Below are positions 49,292-57,391 of a stretch of DNA of 64,000 nt, in pieces. This DNA comes from JBFWMG01 sp050251715 (lineage in GTDB: Bacteria > Desulfobacterota > Desulfovibrionia > Desulfovibrionales > Desulfovibrionaceae). Location of the stretch: assembly GCA_050251715.1 (NCBI GenBank), contig JBFWMG010000001.1, positions 124,001 to 188,000 of the forward strand, in the 5' to 3' direction. Every line of letters begins with the position of its first letter. Position 1 is the first letter of the stretch. The notes under the pieces are model-generated. The model made no database searches and was not told the origin of the DNA. It saw only the letters and a program-made list of their open reading frames with translations. The position numbers were made by a program, and so were the translations under genes.

Positions 49292-51138
49292 CCGTTCCAA
49301 TCCGTCATCTCGATCCCCCGGCCGATGAGCACCAGAAAGCGTTCGGCCATGGTGGGATTGACGTATTCACTCATTTCGTACCGTCCCGCCACATATTGCA
49401 GCAACACCGGAGCCGCGTGCCCGGCCAGCGACACGATGCCCTTGGCCCGGAACACCGTGTCGGGCAACGCCTGCAACCGGTGCATGAAGGCCTCTTTGTC
49501 CATGGCCGCGCCAAGGTCTATCTTCACGCTGGAGAGCCCGTCATGGGCATGGGCATGCATGGCGCGCGGGCTGGGATCGATGCGCCCCCGGCGCGGGGAA
49601 AGCGCCTCGCGGCCCGCATATTCCTGGGGCGACACGCCATAGAGCAGCGCCGGGTTCACGTCGCCCCGCACCGTGGCCACAATGGGCGCCGCCGGGTTGA
49701 TGGCCCGCAGGCGCGCCTCCACGCGGGCGCGGGTCGCCTCGTCCACCAGGTCGGTCTTGTTCAGCAGGATGATGTCCGCCGCCTCGATCTGTCCCGTGGC
49801 CACGTCGTAGACGTCCAGGCATGTCTCCACATTGGATGCGTCGGCCACGCAGGTTACGGAGTCGAAACGCACCAGGTCGTCCAGCGCGCCCACCTCGTCC
49901 AGCAGGTTGTGCGGATTGGCCAGGCCCGTGGTCTCCAGCACGATGCAGTCCGGATGGAACCGCTGCATGATCTGGTGCACGGCGACCCGGATATTGCCGG
50001 CCAATGAGCAGCACACGCACCCCTCGTCGATCTCGGTCACCGCATATTCCCGGTCCAGCAGCTTGCCGTCCAGACCGGTTTCGCCGATTTCGTTCTGGAT
50101 CACGGCCACAAAGCGGTTCATGCCCTCCTGATAGTCCAGGAACCCCCGCAGGAAGGTGGTCTTGCCCGCGCCCAGAAACCCTGTCAGCACGATGAGCTGG
50201 GGGCGCTCGTCAATGCCCAGGATGGCCTTGTCCAGGCTGTTGCCGGTGGCGATGCGGTGGGCCGACCACCACGATGCGTCCGGGTGCGCCAGGGGCGGAG
50301 CCGCGCCCGCGCGCCACGCGTTCCAGCACTGAAAGCCGCCCCGCCCGCCGTCCGTGGCAGGGGCCGCCGGGCAGGCATCCTCGGCCTCCCCCCAATCCAG
50401 ATCCACCCGTTCCTCGACCACGTTTTCGGCTGGTTCGGTCCACTGCCCGCCCGCGGCGTCGCACAGGATGCGCGTGCCCGGCCTGCGGGCGCATTGCTGG
50501 CGTATGGGCGGTTGTTCCAGGCAGAATGTCAGCGAGGCGGCAAGCACCGCGAAGAAGGAGAGCGCCGTTTCCCAGGCGGGAAAATCCTGGTCCAGACCGC
50601 CGGGCGGCACGATGGATACCGGCCCGTTCTCTCCCGGCAGGGTGATGCCGTCCACGGCCACGACCTGTTGCCGCGTGGCCGCTTCGAGCCCCAGGCGCAG
50701 GCTTCGGCAACCGTCCGTCATGGCGAAGCGCACCAGCCCGATGGTGTAGAGGGTACGCAGATCCTCACGTTCGGGAAAGGACCGGACGCGGGCCAGATAG
50801 TCCGGCGAGTGGGTGAGCACGCCCGCGCGCACGCCGCATGCCTCGATCAGCGCCTCGTCGGGATGGGGAAAATAGTGGAGACGGAAGAGGAGGGTCGGCT
50901 GCCGTGGGTCGCCGTCGCCGTCGTCGTGCTCAAGGCCGTACACGCCCTGCTGGCCGTTGATTTTGGCTGTCCACGCGGCGGCCTGGGGCGAGGATGAGTC
51001 CAGCAGGCCGCGCCAGCCCAGGGCATGGCGTGGTCCAGGCGTGAAGTTGGTGCGCATGAGCAGGGAGCGGAACAGTGTGAGCGCCACGCGCTGGTTGGGG
51101 GCGGTGTAGTCGAGCGGGGCGATGTGGGTCAGGTCCAT
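49273..51138 (-). CDS. CobW/COG0523 GTPase with a novel N-terminal domain
   Basis: This protein has about 621 residues; the start could also be the ATG at 51150, but 51138 follows GGAAG. Residues ~1-310 form a domain I do not recognise, with scattered Cys and many Trp/Pro. Residues ~315-621 are a COG0523-type GTPase: P-loop LTGFLGAGKTTF, metal-binding EGCVCCSL, NKTDLVD, and a CobW C-terminal domain. An HAHAHDG stretch forms a His-rich metal site. COG0523 proteins insert or deliver metals (zinc, cobalt, others) to partner proteins. It ends the operon headed by the GntR regulator and may metallate the adjacent metallo-beta-lactamase-fold protein. The fusion roughly doubles the usual family length. 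Confidence 0.83.
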   Translation of the reverse strand: MDLTHIAPLDYTAPNQRVALTLFRSLLMRTNFTPGPRHALGWRGLLDSSSPQAAAWTAKINGQQGVYGLEHDDGDGDPRQPTLLFRLHYFPHPDEALIEACGVRAGVLTHSPDYLARVRSFPEREDLRTLYTIGLVRFAMTDGCRSLRLGLEAATRQQVVAVDGITLPGENGPVSIVPPGGLDQDFPAWETALSFFAVLAASLTFCLEQPPIRQQCARRPGTRILCDAAGGQWTEPAENVVEERVDLDWGEAEDACPAAPATDGGRGGFQCWNAWRAGAAPPLAHPDASWWSAHRIATGNSLDKAILGIDERPQLIVLTGFLGAGKTTFLRGFLDYQEGMNRFVAVIQNEIGETGLDGKLLDREYAVTEIDEGCVCCSLAGNIRVAVHQIMQRFHPDCIVLETTGLANPHNLLDEVGALDDLVRFDSVTCVADASNVETCLDVYDVATGQIEAADIILLNKTDLVDEATRARVEARLRAINPAAPIVATVRGDVNPALLYGVSPQEYAGREALSPRRGRIDPSPRAMHAHAHDGLSSVKIDLGAAMDKEAFMHRLQALPDTVFRAKGIVSLAGHAAPVLLQYVAGRYEMSEYVNPTMAERFLVLIGRGIEMTDWNGYFTAC

Positions 51139-51308
51139 GCGTTCTTCCATGGGGCGGGAGGCGGCGCCGGGGCACGCCTCCCGCCAGGGTGATGCGCCGG
51201 GGCGCCTGCCAGGGCGGTGTGCTATCCGCCCTGGCTTGTTGCGCCGCGCCGCGTTCGGTTCAAGGTGCCGCGCGCCGTGGCGGCGCGCCAATCCGTGGGC
51301 GGCGTCCC

Positions 51309-52469
51309 CTATGCGCCAAAGGAGATGATGTCGCCGTTGCCCAGATACGCCTTGTCCTTGGATCTGTACTGCGCCGAGCCCTGCACCACGGGATAGCCCG
51401 CGGCGATGAACTTCTTGGCGCACACGAGGCCGGTACAGTGGTTGCACCCAATGCGCTGGAACCCGTACTTGCCCAGGGAGAGCACCAGGTCGTCGTACTT
51501 GGGATCCCAGTCGTCAAAGGGCGAGATGTGCAGGCCGCCGTATATGCCGTAGAACTGGTCGTTCTCGTATTTCACTTCCCGGTAGGCGGTGGTGGCGAAC
51601 TGGATGATGCCCTGGTGGCAGCACCCCGTCACGCTGACCAACCCCTTGCCCGCCACGTTGAAGTAGAGCGACTGCTCGCCGAACACGCGGCAGATGATGG
51701 GAATGGGGAACACGTAGCTGGCCATGCCGGGAATGTGCTTGTTCAGGCCGTTGGCCACGGTGGTCAGGGGGCCGGTGTGGCCGCTGTCCTTGATGTACTG
51801 AAGCCCTTCCGGATAGAATCCCTCGGGGATGTAGATGGGGATGGACGGGGCGTACTTGAGGGTCACGGGCAGCCCCCAGTAGTGGTCGAAATGCTCGTGG
51901 GAGATGAACAGCGCCTCAATCTCGCCGTTGGCCAGCATCGTGTCGATGCCCTCCCGCTTGAAGCTTTCCTCGGTCCATTTGTACGACCAGCCGGAGTCGA
52001 GCAGGAACTTGCGTTTCTTGCCGTCCATCTGCTCCACTTCCACCAGCGCGGCAAAGCCGCCCGCGTTGTCCGGATGCACGCAGCTGGCGTTGATGATGTC
52101 CCACGCCTCGTCGAGCTTGTTGGGCAGCAGGTGCTTGATGCGCTCGATGCCTTCCTCGTAGGAACCCTTTCCCAGCCCCTTGCCGTTGCCGAACGGGGGC
52201 CAGTTGTACAGGTACTGGTTCACCAGCAGGCCGCCCGCGCCCTTGATGTCGCCCATGAGCACGGCGTTTTCGAACCAGCTTGTTTCGGAGATGTTGGTGA
52301 CCTTGACGCTCTTGCACACGCCGATGTCCGCCATCTTGCGTTCGATCTGCGGGAAGTTGCTTTTGCGCATGGGTGAATAGGAATAAAGCCCCATGGCGCC
52401 CAGCGCGCCCACGCCGATGCCGGTGGCCACGCCCTTCAGGAAGTCCCGTCGTTTCATGGTGTCTGCCAT
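51309..52469 (-). CDS. TAT-exported metallo-beta-lactamase-fold protein
   Basis: The 386-residue protein has a twin-arginine signal (MKRRDFLKGVATGIGVGALG). The MBL fold shows the metal motif SHEHFDHYWG (about residue 190), further His/Cys at TGCCHQG and GGLHIS, and a C-terminal GCNHCTG. TAT export implies folding with metal in the cytoplasm, fitting the neighbouring CobW GTPase. The fold resembles the group that includes dihydropterin-like synthase MBL proteins; the substrate is unknown. It is separated by 10 bp from the membrane protein gene and has an AAGGAG site. Confidence 0.87.
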   Translation of the reverse strand: MADTMKRRDFLKGVATGIGVGALGAMGLYSYSPMRKSNFPQIERKMADIGVCKSVKVTNISETSWFENAVLMGDIKGAGGLLVNQYLYNWPPFGNGKGLGKGSYEEGIERIKHLLPNKLDEAWDIINASCVHPDNAGGFAALVEVEQMDGKKRKFLLDSGWSYKWTEESFKREGIDTMLANGEIEALFISHEHFDHYWGLPVTLKYAPSIPIYIPEGFYPEGLQYIKDSGHTGPLTTVANGLNKHIPGMASYVFPIPIICRVFGEQSLYFNVAGKGLVSVTGCCHQGIIQFATTAYREVKYENDQFYGIYGGLHISPFDDWDPKYDDLVLSLGKYGFQRIGCNHCTGLVCAKKFIAAGYPVVQGSAQYRSKDKAYLGNGDIISFGA

Positions 52470-52479
52470 TGCGTGCTCC

Positions 52480-53898
52480 TTATTTGCCGGGGATGATGTC
52501 GATGGCCCGGTATATGGCGGGTAGCGCCCACACCGTTACGAAGTAGAAGGCCACGCCCATGGTCACGCCGGTGGCCAGGCCGGTGCCGAATTTCGGGGTC
52601 CAGCGCACGTCGTCGATGGCGGCCTGCTTGGCCGCGTGGTCATGCGCTATTTCCTCGGCGGTCTTGGGCACCATCTTCCAACCGGGCCAGTTGTCCATGA
52701 ACCAGTTATGCACCAGCCAGACGTTCACCAGCCAGATCATGGGGATCATGGGGAACTGTTGCGGATGCGAGAAACCCTTTTGGGTACCCAGGAAGAAATG
52801 AGAGGTCTTGTAGTACACGATGTAGATGGCGGCCGCGCCCGCAATGGCCAGGCCTGTGCGCACCAGCACGTTGACCGGCATGGAGAACTTGGTGGGCCAG
52901 TTGCCGCAGTAGAAGTTGATGAACAGGGCGGGCACCAGGAGGAAGATGGCCATTTCGCCCACGTGCAGCCAGCGCCAGTCGGGCGCGAAGGCGCGCCGGG
53001 TGCCGCGAATGGCCTCGCCCCAGGTCAGCTCCTGGGCGAAATACAGGAAGAAGTGCATGGCCAGCGCAATGGCGACGATGCCGAAGAAGGCCGCGAAGCG
53101 CCGCGCCCAGTCGTTCTTGATGGTGTTGAAGGGATACCGCTCCCAGATGGTCTCCACCAGCCACACCACCACGGTACAGCACATGATCCAGGAGATGTGG
53201 AAGTTGCCCGACACCGTGTCCGCGAAATGCTCCCAGTAGGGCGGGGCAATGGAGGTGAAGTACTGCCAGGGGTCGTAGAGGATGCCCATGTGCGGATGCA
53301 TGGTCACGAAGTAGACCACCGTGGACAGGAAGAAGGTCATCACGAGGATGGAAAAACCCTTGGCCGGCTGGGTGAGCTTTTGCCACGGCGCTTCCTCGAA
53401 GGCCACCACCCACGCGGGCGACAGCCAGGAGGCGATGGCCGCGAACATGAGGATGGCCAGCGAGGCGTACTCGATGGCGAAGAAGCTGGTCACGCCGGGC
53501 AGCTTTTCCAGTTGTTCGGGGTTGAAGTAGGCCAGGCCGTAGTTGCCGAGCAGCCCGTCGAAGAATCCCTTGATGACCGCGACCAGGATGGCCACGGAAA
53601 TAAGGGTGAGCACGGCTCCCTTGACCAGCGGGTGCGTGCGTTCAAGCCACGCGCGTTTGAAGGGCCAGTAGTTGAAGATGTACACGATCCAGATCATCAT
53701 GATGAGCCACCAACGGCAGTACATGTAGCCCACATAGGGCGTGTACATGCGCATGATGCCGCGCGGATCCTGGAAAATCCACCAGGATGCGTAGAACAGG
53801 GCGAGCGTGAAAACCAGGCTCACCAGGGCGGGAACAGGCCCAGCCCAGCGTTTGACGAGCTTGCGCTCTTCCAGATAGCCGGCTCCGAATCGTTCCAT
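52480..53898 (-). CDS. Polytopic membrane protein of unknown function
   Basis: The 472-residue protein has about 11-12 hydrophobic helices (e.g. LVSLVFTLALFYASWWIF, AVLTLISVAILVAVI, FGIVAIALAMHFFLYFA). Trp, Tyr and His are abundant near the helix ends (SFFAIEYA, TMHPHMGIL, NFHISWIM). No transporter signature that I know is present. A GGAGG site precedes the ATG. It lies between the small gene and the TAT-exported MBL protein in the GntR-controlled operon and could be a transporter or membrane partner for the MBL substrate. Confidence 0.75.
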   Translation of the reverse strand: MERFGAGYLEERKLVKRWAGPVPALVSLVFTLALFYASWWIFQDPRGIMRMYTPYVGYMYCRWWLIMMIWIVYIFNYWPFKRAWLERTHPLVKGAVLTLISVAILVAVIKGFFDGLLGNYGLAYFNPEQLEKLPGVTSFFAIEYASLAILMFAAIASWLSPAWVVAFEEAPWQKLTQPAKGFSILVMTFFLSTVVYFVTMHPHMGILYDPWQYFTSIAPPYWEHFADTVSGNFHISWIMCCTVVVWLVETIWERYPFNTIKNDWARRFAAFFGIVAIALAMHFFLYFAQELTWGEAIRGTRRAFAPDWRWLHVGEMAIFLLVPALFINFYCGNWPTKFSMPVNVLVRTGLAIAGAAAIYIVYYKTSHFFLGTQKGFSHPQQFPMIPMIWLVNVWLVHNWFMDNWPGWKMVPKTAEEIAHDHAAKQAAIDDVRWTPKFGTGLATGVTMGVAFYFVTVWALPAIYRAIDIIPGK

Positions 53899-53981
53899 GG
53901 GAACCTCCTGCCTTGGAAAGTTGCGGCGGATGCGGCTCCGCCTGCCGCTACGCGGTACGCCCGGCGCAGCGGCGGTTTCGA

Positions 53982-54278
53982 TCAGCCCCCGTTTCCCCCG
54001 GCGCGCGCCGCTGCCAGCGCCTGTCCCACGGCGTTGAGCAGCGCATCGTGGTCAAGGGTTGCGGGATCAAGCCCCAGCCGTTGGGCCTCCATGGCCAAAA
54101 ATGCGGGCGGCAGATCCGCCGCCAGGGCGCCCAGGTCGTGGTGCGGGCCAGTGTGCTGGCCCGCGTGCGCGGGGGGCGCGGCCTCCCGGTCCGGCGCGGC
54201 ATGGCGCGCCTCGGCCAGGATGTCCTTGCCCGTGCGCACAGCCCGCATGAACAGGGCGCGGCGCGAAAGGAGGGTCAT
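53982..54278 (-). CDS. Small protein of unknown function
   Basis: The 98-residue protein begins MTLLSRRALFMRAVRTGKD. Its ATG overlaps the stop of the GntR gene (ATGA) and is preceded by GGAGG, so it is translated with the regulator. The middle is rich in Ala/His/Pro with HAGQHTGPHHDLG, a possible metal-binding stretch; the end is Ala/Gly-rich. There is no membrane segment, no Cys and no family that I recognise. Confidence 0.65.
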   Translation of the reverse strand: MTLLSRRALFMRAVRTGKDILAEARHAAPDREAAPPAHAGQHTGPHHDLGALAADLPPAFLAMEAQRLGLDPATLDHDALLNAVGQALAAARAGGNGG

Positions 54279-55024
54279 GGCATGGCCTCCGTGGCCCCGG
54301 CGGCGTCCCGTTCGCGCAGGGCGCGGAACACCAGGTCGGTCATGGCCACGCCCTCGCGGGTTTCCAGCAGGGAGCACATGCGCAGGAAATAGTTCTCGGT
54401 CACGCTCCTGGCCCATTCCTCGTCCCTGGCCACCAAGGCGTTTATCAGCTTGATGTGGTCGGCAAAGATGGCCTCGCGCTCGGCGCGGTGCAGGGTGAAG
54501 AAGATGTCGTACCCGGCCATGTCCGTGGAGCAGATTTGCTCCACGGTGCGCACCAGGAAGTCGTTGCCCGTGCCCACGGCCATGAGCCGGAAATAGGTCA
54601 GGCTTTCGTTCCACACCCGTTCCGGCGAGTCCTGGAAAATGCGGCGGGACAGGTCCACGCCGCACTGGCGGAGCTCTTCCAGCTGCCGTTCGCCGATGCG
54701 CGTGGCCGCGTGTTCCGCCACCATGGGCAGGATCATGTAGGCCGCTTCAAGCTGGTCGGCGATGAGTTTTTGGGGGTTGTGGGGCATGTCCAGGGGATTG
54801 GCGTGCCCGCCCGTGAACCGCACGCGCAGGAACGAGCCGCTGCCGGGCTTGATCTTGATGAGCCCACGCGCCTCCAACTGGCGCAGGATGCCGCGCAGGG
54901 TGTTGCGGCTGACGTTGAGCAGGGTTGCCAGGGAGCGTTCCGAGGGGAGCCTGTCCCCAGCCTTGAGGTCGAGTTCGAGGATGATGCGTCCAAACGCTTC
55001 GAGAAGGGTATTTTTTTTGGTCAC
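54275..55024 (-). CDS. GntR-family (FadR/FCD-type) transcriptional regulator
   Basis: This 249-residue protein starts from the GTG at 55024 (GGGAG 8 bp upstream); a longer frame exists but lacks protein-like composition. The winged helix-turn-helix is PSERSLATLLNVSRNTLRGILRQLEARGLI (N-terminal), and the C-terminal ~160 residues form an FCD effector domain with His/Asp metal or ligand residues (ADHIKLINAL, RNSF-like helices). It heads the minus-strand operon to 49.3 kb. AACCAAT/ATTGGTT repeats in front of it are likely operators, implying autoregulation and control of the membrane protein, MBL and CobW genes. Confidence 0.87.
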   Translation of the reverse strand: MTKKNTLLEAFGRIILELDLKAGDRLPSERSLATLLNVSRNTLRGILRQLEARGLIKIKPGSGSFLRVRFTGGHANPLDMPHNPQKLIADQLEAAYMILPMVAEHAATRIGERQLEELRQCGVDLSRRIFQDSPERVWNESLTYFRLMAVGTGNDFLVRTVEQICSTDMAGYDIFFTLHRAEREAIFADHIKLINALVARDEEWARSVTENYFLRMCSLLETREGVAMTDLVFRALRERDAAGATEAMP

Positions 55025-55053
55025 GGGATCACTCCCTGTCGGTTTAGGCGCAT

Positions 55054-55164
55054 ATTGGAATAACCAATTAGTCCCAGGAATGCGCCGTAGCAATGAAATT
55101 GCCTTTTTTTCTACGTTATTGAACCAATTCCCCGCCAAATATGAACCCCTTTTATGATTGGTTC
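55054..55164. promoter_or_regulatory. Putative GntR operators (AACCAAT/ATTGGTT repeats)
   Basis: The inverted pair ATTGG-AATAA-CCAAT occupies 55054-55068. A second pair, GAACCAAT (55121-55128) and ATTGGTTC (55157-55164), lies further upstream of the GntR start. All share the AACCAAT word. The inner pair is ~30 bp before the start codon, where it would block transcription. Confidence 0.6.
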
Positions 55165-55477
55165 TACCAGTTTGTCCAGATACGGTTGCGCCGGGTCGCC
55201 CCCCCCCGTGCCGCGCGACGCGTTGGGAGAGGCGCAGATGGCGTAGTGGGCGGGACGTGGCGGCCACGGGAGCCGCATGGCCTGGGGCGCCGCATGGCCA
55301 GGCGAGCCCGCCCGAGCCCGTCCGCGCCCGGCGCGTGCCTGGCGCCGCGCACGCATGGCAAGGGGCGGCGGAAGACGCGCTTGGGAAAGGAGGCCTGGCA
55401 GGCCGTTGAAAAACAGCCTGCGCGGGCCAAAAAGGCCTTTGGCAACGGTCTGTCGGGAAAGGGAGGGGAGGAAACGG
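55165..55477. other. Intergenic stretch without recognisable gene
   Basis: About 310 bp of very GC-rich sequence lie between the GntR operators and the end of the PAS protein gene. Open frames here are Arg/Ala/Pro-rich with no start signals and no domains. I see no RNA gene. Confidence 0.5.
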
Positions 55478-56791
55478 TTAGCGGGCGCGGTGGGTCTTGA
55501 ACCACGCCCTGGACGCCTTGTGCAGCGTTCCGAGCACCGCGTCAAAGGCGCTGGAGGCGCAGTCCGCGAATTGGTTGGGCCGCGTGGCGCAGAGAATGAG
55601 CACTGAACGGAGCTGCTTGCGCTCATAGTACGGCTTGGCGAAATACGAGCGGATGCCGCGCGGGATGAACAGCGCCCAGTCAATGGGCTTGATGCTGTCC
55701 ATGGTGTCGTCCACGGCCAGATGGTCCAGGTCGAAGCGCACGATGCTCTCGGCGATGGTGCCCTTGTAGGAATATTCCTCGCCCTGGGCCATGTTTTCCA
55801 GCGGCGCACCCGCTCCGTGGACAAAGACCTTGTTCTTGCGCTCGTGGATGTCAGACAGCATCACGGCGTCGCAACGGGCCGCGATGAGCGGATGGCGCAT
55901 GACCGTTTCGAGCATGGTCTGGATGTCGGGCGCTTTCATGATGCGGGCCGCGAACGCTTCGTCTGTCGTGCCGCCGTGCGCCGGAATCGCCGGGGAAGGG
56001 GCGGGCGCGTCTCCGGGCCGGGCCGCCTTTCCCGCCACGGGTATGACAGAGAGCCGTACCAGGGGGCGCTTGCGCCAGCCGATGTAGCGCAGCGTGGCGT
56101 CGGCCTCCATGGGGGCGCCGTCCATGGTGCGGAATTCCAGGGTGCCGCTCCATGACTGCTCGAACACGATGTCGTCCATGATCCGGTTCATGACCAGTGA
56201 CGCGCTGGAAGGATAGAGCGCGTCGAGCAGGGGTGGGGTGCCGTTGAACGACACAGGGAGCCCGAAAAGCTCCTGGGCCGCGGCGTTGGCCTGTTTCAGG
56301 CGGCGGGTCATGTGGTTGACCAGGATGACCGGGGTGGGGATGTTTTCGATACGCAGCCGCAGGGTGTTGTTCTGGTCGGGCATGGACTGGACGAGCGCGA
56401 CCGTGTCGCTGATGTCCAACAGATAGCCGTAGTAGTAGCGGGGATCGTAGGAATTGGGCGCGCCGGTGAGCTTGAGCCAGACCACTCCGCCCGATGCGGT
56501 ACGCACCCGGAACACGGTGGCCATGGTGCGGCCTTCGCGTACGGCGTCAAAAAACGCGTCCAGCAGGTGGCGGTCTTCGGGCAGCAGCAGCGTGTGCCGA
56601 AAATCCTTGCTCTTGAGCAGCATCCGGGCGCTGTCCCCTACGGGATGCAACGGGTGGTCGTTGAGGAATTCGATGCGCGACTTGGCGCGCTCGATGCGCC
56701 AGAGCAATGCGGGAAAGTCATCCACAAAGCTCTTCAGATCCTTGGTGGGGATGGTGCGGGAGCGCCCGGTATGCGAGTCGTCGTTGCGCAT
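55478..56791 (-). CDS. PAS-PAS-GAF-like sensory protein without output domain
   Basis: The 437-residue soluble protein has two PAS-type regions (~25-130 with FRVRTASGGVVWLKLTG, and ~145-255 with RIENIPTPVILVNHMTRRLKQAN). The C-terminal domain of ~150 residues resembles a GAF (DAVMLSDIHERKNKVFVHGAG, GTIAESIVRFD, SYFAKPYYERKQLRSVLILCA). No kinase, cyclase or DNA-binding part follows. It may be a sensor that works through a partner, or a regulator whose output was lost. The gene stands alone between two intergenic stretches. Confidence 0.75.
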   Translation of the reverse strand: MRNDDSHTGRSRTIPTKDLKSFVDDFPALLWRIERAKSRIEFLNDHPLHPVGDSARMLLKSKDFRHTLLLPEDRHLLDAFFDAVREGRTMATVFRVRTASGGVVWLKLTGAPNSYDPRYYYGYLLDISDTVALVQSMPDQNNTLRLRIENIPTPVILVNHMTRRLKQANAAAQELFGLPVSFNGTPPLLDALYPSSASLVMNRIMDDIVFEQSWSGTLEFRTMDGAPMEADATLRYIGWRKRPLVRLSVIPVAGKAARPGDAPAPSPAIPAHGGTTDEAFAARIMKAPDIQTMLETVMRHPLIAARCDAVMLSDIHERKNKVFVHGAGAPLENMAQGEEYSYKGTIAESIVRFDLDHLAVDDTMDSIKPIDWALFIPRGIRSYFAKPYYERKQLRSVLILCATRPNQFADCASSAFDAVLGTLHKASRAWFKTHRAR

Positions 56792-56880
56792 GGTGTCTGT
56801 CCTACCCTGGCGGGTCTACCGAATATCTCATATGCGGTCAACGAGGGGATACCCCAAAGTAAGAAGCCCAGCCAGAACAA

Positions 56881-57326
56881 CTGTCGGGGGGGGGCATAAT
56901 GCCCATTTAGTTGGCGGGGGGCATAATGCCCATTTAGTTGGCGGACAATGATTTCGGCCTGTCATCGCCTCTGCCCGCACCGTTGGCGCATCCGGGTCTT
57001 CCGAACCAGCGGAACGCGCCCATCCCCCCGCCACCCCCAACCAAAAGTTTTGAGGATGGGGGCGGCATAATGCCGCTGGTAGTTGGCGGGCGGGGATTGC
57101 GGCCTGTTTTCACAGCTGCCCGCCCCACATGCGGCACTTTCCCGTGACGAACAACATCACACCTGCGGCAACATCCCAGGCGTTGCGTGCGCGCCAATAA
57201 ACATTTTTCCCCCTTTGCCCCTGGCGCACCGTTGGCGCAACCGTGCCTTGCGCATCCGGGTCTTCCGAACCAGCGGAACGCGCCCATCCCCCCGCCACCC
57301 CCAACCAAAAGTTTTGAGGATGGGGT
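56881..57326. repeat. Repeat-rich spacer with a perfect 76-bp direct repeat
   Basis: A 76-bp segment beginning GCGCATCCGGGTCTTCCGAA occurs identically at 56986-57061 and 57250-57325, spaced 264 bp apart. Shorter words are also repeated (GGCATAATGCCCATTTAGTT twice near 56895-56940 and a variant at 57062). No protein-coding frame is convincing. The identity of the copies points to recent duplication or gene conversion next to the alaS terminator. Confidence 0.8.
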
Positions 57327-57362
57327 CCGGGGAAGGAACTTTTTCAAAAGTTCCTTCCCCGG
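57327..57362 (-). terminator. alaS: Strong hairpin terminator after alaS
   Basis: A near-perfect 16-bp stem (CCGGGGAAGGAACTTT / AAAGTTCCTTCCCCGG) with a 4-nt loop lies 30 bp after the alaS stop. There is no long T-run, but the stem contains a T/A-rich top. It is the most stable hairpin in the area and most likely ends the alaS transcript. Confidence 0.7.
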
Positions 57363-57391
57363 CCGCCGGAGGCATTGTCGTTTTAATTTTG

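Noticed and set aside
54275..55267. A longer GntR protein starting near 55267
   Set aside because: The extra 81 codons run through the AACCAAT operators and have no protein-like composition; the GTG at 55024 has a good ribosome-binding site and a normal family N-terminus.
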